DNA of 52,177 nucleotides from Bacillota bacterium (GTDB lineage: Bacteria; Bacillota; Clostridia; Oscillospirales; Oscillospiraceae), in contig JAQXPK010000112.1 in assembly GCA_029100605.1 (NCBI GenBank), forward strand, positions 1-52,177, written 5' to 3'. Every line of letters begins with the position of its first letter. The stretch's first letter is position 1. Below the pieces are notes generated by a model, which was not told the origin of the DNA, searched no databases, and was given only the letters and a program-made list of their open reading frames with translations. Both the position numbers and the translations under genes were made by a program. This document shows, piece after piece, positions 17,703 through 31,193 of the stretch.

Positions 17703-18550
17703 TTTGTCTGCAGGGTCGCGGGGTCAAAGTGAAGAGTGTAGTCGATCAGATGCGGCTCGCTCATGGCGGTGGTGCAGGCACTGACAGCCATATCCTCACC
17801 CAACACAATGGGAATGGCAAAGGTGGAATTGCCGCTCTTCTGGATCGGATCGTAGGAAACGCCGTCTATAACCATGTATTCATAGTTCGAGCTACTCCAC
17901 TGAATGGTGGCTGTAAGGGTTTTTCCGTCGGATACAAGCACTGCCGGTGATTCCACCCCCGCCCGGCCTGTGCCGCCTGTCAGGGTCACTTCACAGGTAT
18001 AGCTGCCCTCCACAGGAACCGGATTCTGCACACTGACTTTGTGGTCGTACCAGACGCCCTTGGTTCCCAGAATGGCAAGGTCAAATTCCTGCCCCAGGCG
18101 GGCAACGGGAATGTCAAAGCCGAAAACCGCTTCCTCCATTCCGTCGCTGTAGGTCACGGTATCCTCCGTCGGTTCCAGCCAACGGGCGCCATCCTGCTGG
18201 GCCTGTTCCGCAGTGCCCACAAACAGGTTGACAATTTTCTTTGACGCCAGGCTGACGTGGATGGTCATTTCTCCACCGCTCACCGTCAGCGTGCCCTTGC
18301 CGTCACAGGCCTCGCTTGGGTGGAACATTCCGCTGTCCGTCTCAAAATCCGCCAAATACACGCCGTCCGCCAGCGTGATGGTGGTAGCGAGTGCTTCGGT
18401 TGCTTCCTCTGCCGCAGTCGCGGCTGTGGTTTCCGTCGGGACGGTTGTTGAAGCAGGTTGCGTATCGACATTTGGTGTCTGCTTGGCTCCGCAGCCGGTC
18501 AGAAGCAGCAGAGCAAGTAGCGCCGCAATCCATTTTTCAGGTCTTTTCAT
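17699..18550 (-). CDS. Surface lipoprotein with two beta-sandwich (NEAT-like) repeats
   Basis: A 283-residue lipoprotein with lipobox LLTGC (Cys20) and a Thr/Ala/Glu-rich linker (about 25-57). Two consecutive domains of about 105 residues follow. The first contains GTLTVSGGEMTIHVSLASK and FDLAILGTKGVWYDHKVSV. The second contains YTCEVTLTGGTGRA, YEYMVIDGVSYDP and STFAIPIVL. The alternating hydrophobic pattern and the strand-like YDYMIVDG-type motif resemble NEAT-type haem-binding or Ig-like surface domains, but I cannot assign a ligand. It lies between cbiK and btuF in a riboswitch operon, so a role in capturing or passing a tetrapyrrole or metal is inferred. Confidence 0.65.
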   Translation of the reverse strand: MKRPEKWIAALLALLLLTGCGAKQTPNVDTQPASTTVPTETTAATAAEEATEALATTITLADGVYLADFETDSGMFHPSEACDGKGTLTVSGGEMTIHVSLASKKIVNLFVGTAEQAQQDGARWLEPTEDTVTYSDGMEEAVFGFDIPVARLGQEFDLAILGTKGVWYDHKVSVQNPVPVEGSYTCEVTLTGGTGRAGVESPAVLVSDGKTLTATIQWSSSNYEYMVIDGVSYDPIQKSGNSTFAIPIVLGEDMAVSACTTAMSEPHLIDYTLHFDPATLQTK

Positions 18551-18608
18551 GCAAAATCCTCCCTGTTCAAAGTGCCCGGAGGCGGATTTCGCCTCCGGGC
18601 AGATTGGT

Positions 18609-19853
18609 TTATCCGTTCAGAGCGTCAATCGCGGCTTGGGTATGTGCGACGTAAAGCGCCTGAACCTCCGCAATGCTGCCAAGTCCGGCAATCTGGGTCT
18701 CCACACTGTCAAAACCGGCGTCGGAGAACATGCTCTTCCAGGAATCGGCGTCGTCACCTGCCATATCGTTGTTGGCGTGGTCGCCTGCCACCACCATCAG
18801 AGGACGCAGAATCACGTTCCGATAGCCGGCTGCTTTGACGGCTTCAATCACCGCCTCGCAGGATGTTTCCTCCGGTTCTCCCTCCACCGTGCCGACAAAT
18901 ACGTTTTCGTAGCCCAGGGTATTCATCTGGGTCTGCATCTGGCTGTAGGTGACCTTCGCCACGTGGGCAGTACCATGCCCCATCAGAACAAAGGCTGTGC
19001 TCTGTTCCGCCGCAGCCCCGGCATCGGCAAAACCGCCGTCTGCGGCGGTATCGCCAACGATGGCCTTTGCCACAGCCTCCTTGTCGGCATTGATGACGCC
19101 GGCGTCGCTGCCGACCTCACCCAGAAGCGGCTCCGCAACAGAAATCTCCTCGAATTTGTCCCGGTAGGCGTCGATGGCGTCCATCATTTCGTCGTACTCA
19201 GCGCCGTGCATCAGGTGGGTGGGCTGTACAACCAGCTCCTTTACACCGTTGGCAACGGCGCGCTCCAGTGCCTGATCCATGTTATCGATGGCCTCGCCGT
19301 CCCGAGCCTGGATATGGTTGATGATGATCTGGGCGGTAAAGGCCCGGCGGACGGCCCATTCCGGAAACGCCGCCTGCAAAGCGTCCTCAATGCCCTTGAT
19401 GTCAGCCACGCGGCTGTCATTGAAGGAGGTGCCGAAGCTGACCACCAGAATCTCCTTCTCGCCAATTTCGTCGGCATTCCGGGGATCGTCCAGGGAAGCG
19501 TCGCCGGTATCCCGACCAAAGTAGTCTGGATCGGCGTTCTCGCCTTCCACCAGTTCCTTCTGTGCATCGGTCAGAGCGTCCCAGGCGGCCTTCGCCGCCG
19601 CGCACTGTTCGTCCGTATTCTCCGTGCGCTGCTGGACATAGATGGCGTCGATCAGTTCCGCGACTGCATCCGCCGCAGTCTGGTCGTCTACCACGGCTTC
19701 CGTCTCAGTAGGGGCAGCGGTCGAATCAACAACGGGCGCCGTTGTTGCCATTTCGGTGGTTTCGGTTGTATTGGAGGCCGCGCCGCAGCCGCCCAGCAGT
19801 ATTGCCGCCGCCAGAGCTGCCGCGATCACAGCGGTTCCCTTTTTGATATTCAT
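18609..19853 (-). CDS. cbiK: Exported CbiK-family cobaltochelatase lipoprotein
   Basis: A 414-residue protein whose signal peptide ends LLGGC (Cys23). A Thr/Glu-rich spacer follows, then a short helical segment (about 60-105, ending ALTDAQKELVEGE) of the FIVAR-like kind found in surface proteins. Residues 134-414 are a complete CbiK domain, which inserts Co2+ into sirohydrochlorin. Metal ligands known from Salmonella CbiK have counterparts here: His293 (MGHGT), Glu324 (GTVEGEPE) and His359 (AGDHANNDM). Start 19853 is preceded by GGGAGGA. It is the first gene after the B12 riboswitch. Export of a chelatase whose partners are cytosolic is odd. Confidence 0.88.
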   Translation of the reverse strand: MNIKKGTAVIAAALAAAILLGGCGAASNTTETTEMATTAPVVDSTAAPTETEAVVDDQTAADAVAELIDAIYVQQRTENTDEQCAAAKAAWDALTDAQKELVEGENADPDYFGRDTGDASLDDPRNADEIGEKEILVVSFGTSFNDSRVADIKGIEDALQAAFPEWAVRRAFTAQIIINHIQARDGEAIDNMDQALERAVANGVKELVVQPTHLMHGAEYDEMMDAIDAYRDKFEEISVAEPLLGEVGSDAGVINADKEAVAKAIVGDTAADGGFADAGAAAEQSTAFVLMGHGTAHVAKVTYSQMQTQMNTLGYENVFVGTVEGEPEETSCEAVIEAVKAAGYRNVILRPLMVVAGDHANNDMAGDDADSWKSMFSDAGFDSVETQIAGLGSIAEVQALYVAHTQAAIDALNG

Positions 19854-20152
19854 GAAAGATTCCTCCCTGTGCTTTTTCGCACAAAAATCTATTTTCATGT
19901 CCTTTCGGGCGGTACCAGCCGTCAGGCAGCATAAAAACCGGTTATCCCCGGATACCGGCACTGCGCCGGTATCCGGGCAAAATCCGCTACGGCACATGGG
20001 CAATCCGCCGCAGCCTTCGGGCCGCAAGAGGGAACGGCCCGATATGCAGAAACAGCCGGGGCAAACCCCTTTCGGGATCTGCTCCGGCCGTTTTTCCGTC
20101 AGCAAAACACATCCGCCTGTCTCATAGCTCGAAAACAGGCAGTCATCACACA
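19854..20152 (-). other. 300-base untranslated leader between B12 aptamer and cbiK
   Basis: No convincing gene is seen here. The frame upstream of cbiK is open through the leader but lacks a ribosome site and reads as untranslated GC-rich sequence. Several hairpins are visible: GCCTGT / ACAGGC just after the aptamer, GGGGTTTGCCCC, and the strong pair described separately at 19933-19976. The leader is long for a B12 expression platform. Confidence 0.5.
19933..19976 (-). terminator. Candidate terminator / antiterminator pair of the B12 riboswitch
   Basis: A perfect 12-bp hairpin pairs 19965-19976 with 19948-19959 (loop of five). An alternative hairpin pairs 19950-19958 with 19938-19947 (9 bp with one bulge) and is followed directly by UUUUU (19933-19937), the form of an intrinsic terminator. 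The two share the segment 19950-19958, so they exclude each other. This is the arrangement expected of a transcriptional expression platform, although the route from the aptamer, 180 bases upstream, is not obvious. Confidence 0.5.
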
Positions 20153-20343
20153 TTTAAGCAGGTCTCCTGACTTACGCATCCACAGCCGCCGCACAGCCTT
20201 CTCGGGAAAACCCAATGACCGACTTTCGTCATGTGCGGCAGCCTCCACGCTTACAGTGGCGGCACCGTTCCGGATTTACACCGGATTCACTATTCTCCGC
20301 CGCGCCCAAACAGGAATCGCAGCGGCACTTAAACGCTTCTTTA
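20153..20343 (-). ncRNA. Cobalamin riboswitch aptamer
   Basis: On the minus strand the sequence contains ATCCGGTGTAAATCCGG, then GCCGCCACTGTAA with the B12-box core. Further on come TGCGTAAGTCAGGAGACCTG and closure of the P1 helix by TTTAAG (20338-20343) with CTTAAA (20153-20158). These are the diagnostic elements of adenosylcobalamin-class aptamers. It starts about 10 bases after a sigma-A -10 element and precedes the whole cbi/btu operon, so B12 should repress both import and synthesis. Confidence 0.95.
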
Positions 20344-20352
20344 CTTGCCAAT

Positions 20353-20381
20353 AAGATACTCCTCTTTCCCGGATTTGTCAA
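20353..20381 (-). promoter_or_regulatory. Sigma-A promoter of the cobalamin operon
   Basis: TTGACA (20376-20381) and TATCTT (20353-20358) are separated by 17 bases on the minus strand. The -10 lies 9 bases upstream of the first P1 base of the riboswitch, so the transcript begins essentially with the aptamer. Confidence 0.8.
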
Positions 20382-20410
20382 GAGGTTTTTCGGTATCAGC
20401 ATACAGATAT

Positions 20411-20439
20411 TTCCGGCAGCCCCTTCAGGGCTGCCGGAA
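20411..20439 (-). terminator. Strong hairpin after carB, weak U-tract
   Basis: A 12-bp perfect stem TTCCGGCAGCCC / GGGCTGCCGGAA (20411-20422 and 20428-20439) lies 4 bases after the carB stop codon. The bases that follow on the minus strand are AUAUCUGUAU, not a clean U-run. Termination may be incomplete, allowing read-through into the B12 riboswitch region on the same strand. Confidence 0.5.
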
Positions 20440-20443
20440 GCCG

Positions 20444-23400
20444 TCAGTCGATGGTGGAGATGCCCAGGGTGATTTCCTCCAGCACGTCCAGCAGCACCCG
20501 CACCGTATCCAGGGCAGTGAGCATGGTCACGCCGTTTTCCACCGCACAGCGGCGGATCTGGCTGGAACCGGAGTGAATGTCCTCGCAGCGGACGTCCATG
20601 GTGTTGATGACATAGGTGACGTAGCCCTGCCGGATGGAGGTCAGAATCTCGTCGGAGCCGTCGTCCACCTTGGCCCGAATGCGGGTCTTGATGCCGTGCT
20701 GCCGCAGAAACACGGCGGTGCCCGCCGTGGCCTCGATATTGAAGCCAAGCTGGTAAAAACGGCGGATCAGAGGCAACGCCTCCTCCTTGTCCTCGTCGGA
20801 GATGGTCACGAACACCGTTCCGTAGTTTTCCAGCTTCATGCCGGAGGCCTGCAGCGCTTTGTACAGAGCGCGGGTCAGGGAGTTATCGTAGCCGATGGCC
20901 TCGCCGGTGGACTTCATTTCGGGAGACAGATAGGCATCCAGCCCCCGGAGCTTGGAGAAGGAGAAGGCCGGTGCCTTGGCGTAGTAGCGTTTTTTCTCAT
21001 CGGGATAGAGCATATCAATGCCCTGCTCCTTCAGGCTCTGCCCAAGCGCCACACGGGTGGCGATGTCCGCCAGTGGGTAGCCGGTGGCCTTGCTCAGGAA
21101 GGGCACGGTACGGGAGGAACGGGGATTGACCTCGATGATGTACACGTTGTCCTCCGGATCGACGATAAACTGGATATTGTACAGTCCCTTGATGCCGATG
21201 GCGGGGCCAAGCTTCTTCGCGTACTGCAAAATGACACCCTTGACCTTGTTGGAAATGGAGAAGGAAGGGTATACGGAGATGGAGTCGCCGGAGTGAACGC
21301 CGGTGCGCTCCACCAGCTCCATGATGCCGGGAACGAACACATCATGCCCGTCGCAGATGGCGTCGATCTCCACTTCCTTGCCCCGGATATACTTGTCCAC
21401 CAGCACCGGCTTATCGGCGTCAATTTCCACGGCGGTCTGAAGGTAATGCCGCAGCTGACCCTCGTTTGCCACGATCTGCATTGCCCGTCCACCCAGCACA
21501 AAGCTGGGGCGTACCAGCACGGGATACCCGATTTCCCGGGCGGCGGCGACACCGTCCTCAATGCGGGTGACAGCCTTTCCTTTGGGCTGGGGAATGTTCA
21601 GGGAGAGCAGCAGCTTTTCAAAGGCATCCCGGTTTTCCGCTTTTTCAATGGCGGCGCAGTCGGTGCCGATGATGTTTACACCAAGATCCGCCAGGGGCTG
21701 GGCAAGGTTAATGGCGGTCTGCCCCCCAAGAGACGCGATAACGCCCTCGGGCTTTTCCAGCTCCACCACGTTCATCACGTCCTCCACCGTCAGCGGCTCA
21801 AAATACAGCTTGTCGGAGGTCGTGTAATCCGTGGAAACGGTTTCAGGGTTGTTGTTGATGATGATAGCCTCGTAGCCCGCGTTTTTGATGGTCTGAATGG
21901 CGTGGACGGTGGAATAGTCGAATTCCACTCCCTGCCCGATGCGGATGGGGCCGGAGCCAAGGACAATGACCTTCTTTTTATCCGACACAATGGACTCGTT
22001 TTCGATCTCGTAGGTGGAGTAGAAGTACGGGATATAGCTGTCAAATTCTCCTGCGCAGGAGTCGATCATTTTGTACACCGGATGGATGTGGTTGCTCTTG
22101 CGCAGAGCCAGTACCTTCTGCTCCGGCACCTTCCAGATGCGGGCCACTGCCTTGTCGGAAAAGCCCATCTTCTTTGCCTGGTAGTACACGCTGCTGTCCA
22201 TGGGCGCTTCTTCCAGTTCCCCTTCCAGCGCCACGATATTGCCCAGCTTTCGGATGAAGAAATCGTCGATGGTGCTTGCTTTGACGATTTCCTCAACGCT
22301 GACGCCCAGGCGAAGCAGCTGGGCGATGGCGTAGATTCGGTCGTCGGTGCCGATTTTGATATAATCCAACAGTGCTTCTCGGCTCCAGTCGTCAAATTTC
22401 GCCATATACAGGTGGTACACACCGATTTCGAGGGAGCGGATGCCCTTGAGCAGGCTTTCCTCAAAGGTGCGGCCCACGCTCATGGTCTCGCCGGTGGCCT
22501 TCATCTGGGTGCCCAGGCGGTTGTTGGCATCGGAGAACTTGTCGAAGGGGAACCGGGGCATTTTGGTCACCACATAATCAAGCGCAGGCTCGAAGGCGGC
22601 GCAGGTGTTGGCCAGGCGGATCTCGTCCAGGGTCATTCCCACACAGATTTTTGCGGATACCCGAGCGATGGGATAGCCGGAGGCCTTGGAAGCCAGAGCC
22701 GAGGAGCGGGACACACGAGGGTTGACCTCGATGAGGTAATATTGGAAGGACTTGGGATCCAGGGCAAACTGCACGTTGCACCCACCCTGAATCTTCAGGG
22801 CGCGGATGAGCCGCAGGGCGGAATCCCGGAGCATATGATATTCCTTGTTGGTCAGGGTCTGAGAGGGGCACACCACGATGGAGTCTCCGGTGTGGATACC
22901 CACGGGGTCCAGATTTTCCATGTTGCAGATGGCAATGGCGGTGTCATTGGCGTCTCGCATGACCTCGTATTCGATTTCCTTGAAGCCCTTGATACTCTTT
23001 TCCACCAGCACCTGGTGAACGGGAGACAGCACCAGGGCGTTTTTCATGATCTCCCGGAACTCCTCCTCGTTGTCGGCGAAGCCGCCGCCGGTGCCACCCA
23101 GGGTAAAGGCGGGGCGAAGCACCACGGGATAGCCGATGGCTTTGGCGGCCTCCAGACCCTCTTCCATGGAGTTGGCAATCTGAGATGGAAGCACCGGCTC
23201 GCCCAGACCCTCGCACAGTTCTTTGAACAGCTCCCGATCCTCCGCCTGCTCAATGGAGCGGCTGGGGGTTCCCAGAAGCTCCACATGGCATTCCTTGAGT
23301 ACGCCCTTCTTTTCCAGCTGCATGGCAAGATTCAGACCCGTCTGACCGCCGATGCCGGGGATAATGGCGTCGGGACGTTCATAACGGACGATTCTGGCAA

Positions 23401-23620
23401 TATACTCCAGGGTCAGCGGCTCCATGTAAACCTTGTCCGCGATGGCGGGGTCGGTCATGATGGTGGCAGGGTTGCTGTTGCAGAGGATGACCTCGTAGCC
23501 CTCCTCCTTCAGCGCCAGGCACGCCTGGGTGCCGGCGTAGTCGAATTCTGCCGCCTGCCCGATGACGATGGGGCCGGAGCCAATGACCAGAATTTTCTTC
23601 AAATCGGTACGTTTCGGCAT
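20444..23620 (-). CDS. carB: Carbamoyl-phosphate synthase large subunit
   Basis: CarB makes carbamoyl phosphate for pyrimidine and arginine synthesis from bicarbonate, ATP and ammonia channelled from CarA. At 1058 residues it is full length. Two homologous ATP-grasp halves are seen: [21 protein letters not shown] at the start and [21 protein letters not shown] near residue 550. The C-terminal regulatory MGS-type domain begins near 930 ([16 protein letters not shown]). It begins 1 base after carA ends and is the last gene of the block. A strong hairpin follows. Confidence 0.97.
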   Translation of the reverse strand: MPKRTDLKKILVIGSGPIVIGQAAEFDYAGTQACLALKEEGYEVILCNSNPATIMTDPAIADKVYMEPLTLEYIARIVRYERPDAIIPGIGGQTGLNLAMQLEKKGVLKECHVELLGTPSRSIEQAEDRELFKELCEGLGEPVLPSQIANSMEEGLEAAKAIGYPVVLRPAFTLGGTGGGFADNEEEFREIMKNALVLSPVHQVLVEKSIKGFKEIEYEVMRDANDTAIAICNMENLDPVGIHTGDSIVVCPSQTLTNKEYHMLRDSALRLIRALKIQGGCNVQFALDPKSFQYYLIEVNPRVSRSSALASKASGYPIARVSAKICVGMTLDEIRLANTCAAFEPALDYVVTKMPRFPFDKFSDANNRLGTQMKATGETMSVGRTFEESLLKGIRSLEIGVYHLYMAKFDDWSREALLDYIKIGTDDRIYAIAQLLRLGVSVEEIVKASTIDDFFIRKLGNIVALEGELEEAPMDSSVYYQAKKMGFSDKAVARIWKVPEQKVLALRKSNHIHPVYKMIDSCAGEFDSYIPYFYSTYEIENESIVSDKKKVIVLGSGPIRIGQGVEFDYSTVHAIQTIKNAGYEAIIINNNPETVSTDYTTSDKLYFEPLTVEDVMNVVELEKPEGVIASLGGQTAINLAQPLADLGVNIIGTDCAAIEKAENRDAFEKLLLSLNIPQPKGKAVTRIEDGVAAAREIGYPVLVRPSFVLGGRAMQIVANEGQLRHYLQTAVEIDADKPVLVDKYIRGKEVEIDAICDGHDVFVPGIMELVERTGVHSGDSISVYPSFSISNKVKGVILQYAKKLGPAIGIKGLYNIQFIVDPEDNVYIIEVNPRSSRTVPFLSKATGYPLADIATRVALGQSLKEQGIDMLYPDEKKRYYAKAPAFSFSKLRGLDAYLSPEMKSTGEAIGYDNSLTRALYKALQASGMKLENYGTVFVTISDEDKEEALPLIRRFYQLGFNIEATAGTAVFLRQHGIKTRIRAKVDDGSDEILTSIRQGYVTYVINTMDVRCEDIHSGSSQIRRCAVENGVTMLTALDTVRVLLDVLEEITLGISTID

Positions 23621-23621
23621 A

Positions 23622-24703
23622 TTACGCTTCCTCCATCATGGCGATGAATTCATCGAACAGGTATGCGCTGTCCTGAGGGCCGGGGGCGCTTTCGGGGTGA
23701 TACTGGACGGAGAAAATCCGGTCTGAACTGCACTTCTGCCCTTCTACAGTGTTGTCCAGCAAATTTACGTGGGTTACAGTCAGGCCGGTGCCTTCCAGGC
23801 TCTCCGCATTCACAGCGTAGGAGTGGTTCTGGGAGGTGATCTCCACCTTCCCGGTCTGCAGGTTTTTCACGGGATGGTTGCCGCCCCGGTGACCAAATTT
23901 CAGTTTGTAGGTGCTTGCGCCGTAGGCCAGGGCGATGATCTGATGACCCAGACAGATGCCGAAAATGGGCAGTTTCCCCCGCAGGGCGCGAACCAGCTGG
24001 ATGACGGGCTTGGCATCCTCCGGGTTGCCGGGGCCGTTGGAAATGAACAGGCCGTCGGGCTTCAGCGCTTCTACCTCCGCCGCCGTAATCGTCCAGGGAA
24101 CGACGGTGACCTGACAGCCCCGGGCGTTGAGACTGCGGACGATATTCCGCTTCATCCCGCAGTCCACGGCAACCACATGGAACCTGGGATTGTCGCAGGG
24201 CGACACCCAGGCTTCCCGGGCGCTGACATGCGCCACCTGATCCGTCGGCAGACTGTGGGATTTCAGCTCCGCCACACCCACGATGTTGGGAACCTCCGCG
24301 TCCACGATCAGCGCCTTGCAGGTGCCCTCGTCCCGAATATGCCGAGCCAGCCGGCGGGTATCCACCCCGGAAATGCCCACAATGTCATATTCCAGCATCA
24401 CATCCTCCAGCGTCCGCTGGGCGCGGAAATTGGAGGGGTGTTCATTGACCTCCCGGACGATCATGGCGCTGATGGTGGGTGTTACCGTCTCATAATCCTC
24501 GGCGCACATACCGTAATTACCGATGAGCGGATAGGTCATCACCACGGCCTGTCCGGTGTAGGAAGGGTCGGACAGAATCTCCTGATAGCCAACCATGGAG
24601 GTATTGAATACCAGCTCCACCAGCGCGTCCCGTTTTGCGCCGAACCCGGAGCCGTAGAATTCGGTTCCGTCCTCCAGAATGAGCTTTCTGTTAAAAATAC
24701 GGT

Positions 24704-24707
<4 letters not shown>
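23622..24707 (-). CDS. carA: Carbamoyl-phosphate synthase small subunit (glutaminase)
   Basis: CarA hydrolyses glutamine and passes ammonia to CarB. At 361 residues it has the N-terminal [16 protein letters not shown] domain and a class-I amidotransferase with nucleophile Cys252 in FGICLGHQ. The final HPESAPGP carries the catalytic His. The ATG overlaps the purF stop by 4 bases, indicating tight coupling within glmS-pyrG-purF-carA-carB. Confidence 0.97.
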
Positions 24708-29567
<4,860 letters not shown>

Positions 29568-29624
29568 AAGCAGCCTCCTGATTCTGTCTGATGCGATTGA
29601 TGCCGTTTTGCGGCGTTGTCTGTC

Positions 29625-31175
29625 TTACTCCCACTCCACCGTTGCTGGGGGTTTGCTTGTAATGTCGTAGACGATGCGGTTGATATGGGGCACCTCGTTG
29701 ACAATGCGGACGGAAGCCCGATCCAAAACCTCATAAGGAATCCGGGTCCACTCCGCCGTCATAAAGTCCTTGGTCGTGACGCTGCGCAGAGCCAGAACAT
29801 TTTCATAGGTGCGTCCGTCGCCCATGACGCCAACGCTTCTGGCGTTGGTCAGCACCGCGAAATACTGACTGCACATATCTCCCAGATTGGCCTTTGTGAT
29901 TTCCTCCCGGAAAATGGCGTCCGCTTCCCGGAGAATGTCCAGCTTTTCCTTGGTCACATCTCCCAGGATCCGGATGGCAAGGCCGGGGCCCGGGAAGGGC
30001 TGACGGTGTACCAAATAGTCCGGAAGCCCCAGTTCTTTGCCCAAAAGCCGGATTTCGTCCTTGAAAAGGTGATCCAGCGGCTCCAGAACAGACTTAAACT
30101 GGGCAATGACCTCCTTGGGCAGGAGCCGGTTGTGGTGGCTCTTGATTACGTCCGCGTCACCGGCGCCGGATTCAATGACATCTGGGTAGATGGTGCCCTG
30201 GGCAAAGAAGTCCTCCTTGGTGATGCCGAATTTCATGGCCTCATCCAGGAACACATAACCAAACTCCGCGCCGATGATCTGGCGCTTGCGCTGGGGATCC
30301 TCCACCCCCTTGAGCTTGTCGAGGAAACGCTTTTCCGCGTCAACACGGACAAAGTGGATCTTCCATTTGGCGAAAGCGGCCTCCACTTCGTCGCCCTCGT
30401 TTTTTCGCATACAGCCGTGATCCACAAAAACGGCGGTCAACCGATCCCCCACCGCCTCGGCCAGCAGCGCCGCGAGGACGGAAGAATCCACGCCGCCGGA
30501 CAAAGCCAGCAGTACCCTACCCTTGGGGCCGATGGTCTGGCGGAGCTGGGCGACGGTTCTCTGGCAGAAGTCCTCCATGGTCCAGGTGCCCTTGGCGCCG
30601 CAGATCTCATAGAGGAAATTGCGGAGCATCTGGGTGCCGAACTGGGTGTGATCCACTTCTGGGTGATACTGAACGCCATAGAAGCCCCGGCGTTCGTCGG
30701 CGATGGCGGCGTTGGGACAAGCGTCGGTGTGAGCGACCAGTTCAAAGCCCTCGGGCACCTTCGCCATGTAGTCTCCGTGGCTCATCCAGGAGATGGCCTG
30801 CTCCGGAACGTCCTTGAAGAGCTTGCAGTTGGTATTGTAGTAGGTCACGGTCTTGCCGTATTCCCGGGCGGTATCCGCCTGGGCGGCGGTTACCTCACCG
30901 CCCAGGGTGTAGGCCATCAGCTGGCAGCCGTAGCAGATGCCCAGAATGGGCACACCAAGTTCAAAGACCGCCGGGTCAACATGGGCGGAATCCTCCAGGT
31001 AGACACTGTTGGGGCCGCCGGTGAAGATGATGCCCATGGGCGCGAAGGCGCGGATGTCGTCCATTGACGTGGTATAGGGCTTGATTTCGCAATATACGTT
31101 CTGCTCCCGAACCCGCCGGGCGATGAGCTGGTTGTACTGCCCGCCAAAGTCGAGAATCAGGATTTTTTCTTCCAT
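29625..31175 (-). CDS. guaA: GMP synthase (glutamine-hydrolysing)
   Basis: GuaA aminates XMP to GMP. At 516 residues from the ATG at 31175, which has GGGAGGG upstream. An in-frame ATG 6 codons earlier overlaps that ribosome site and is rejected. The class-I glutaminase has GICYGCQLMAY. The PP-loop ATPase has ALSGGVDSSVLAALL, and the C-terminal dimerisation domain ends VEWE. Nineteen bases separate it from purB. Confidence 0.97.
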   Translation of the reverse strand: MEEKILILDFGGQYNQLIARRVREQNVYCEIKPYTTSMDDIRAFAPMGIIFTGGPNSVYLEDSAHVDPAVFELGVPILGICYGCQLMAYTLGGEVTAAQADTAREYGKTVTYYNTNCKLFKDVPEQAISWMSHGDYMAKVPEGFELVAHTDACPNAAIADERRGFYGVQYHPEVDHTQFGTQMLRNFLYEICGAKGTWTMEDFCQRTVAQLRQTIGPKGRVLLALSGGVDSSVLAALLAEAVGDRLTAVFVDHGCMRKNEGDEVEAAFAKWKIHFVRVDAEKRFLDKLKGVEDPQRKRQIIGAEFGYVFLDEAMKFGITKEDFFAQGTIYPDVIESGAGDADVIKSHHNRLLPKEVIAQFKSVLEPLDHLFKDEIRLLGKELGLPDYLVHRQPFPGPGLAIRILGDVTKEKLDILREADAIFREEITKANLGDMCSQYFAVLTNARSVGVMGDGRTYENVLALRSVTTKDFMTAEWTRIPYEVLDRASVRIVNEVPHINRIVYDITSKPPATVEWE

Positions 31176-31193
31176 TTGCCGTTTCCCTCCCAT

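Noticed and set aside
19854-20153. 100-codon extension upstream of the CbiK signal peptide
   Set aside because: It would start in the riboswitch P1 helix and bury the signal peptide; a good ribosome site precedes 19853.
20345-23647. An 1100-codon open frame on the plus strand across the whole of carB
   Set aside because: It is the antisense of an unmistakable CarB gene, arises from high third-position GC, has no ribosome site and matches no protein pattern. The same applies to long antisense frames over the amidohydrolase, pyrG, guaA, amt and glnN.
29568-29624. Possible glmS ribozyme upstream of glmS
   Set aside because: The gap is only 57 bases, far shorter than the ribozyme (about 150 bases), and the core sequence is not seen.
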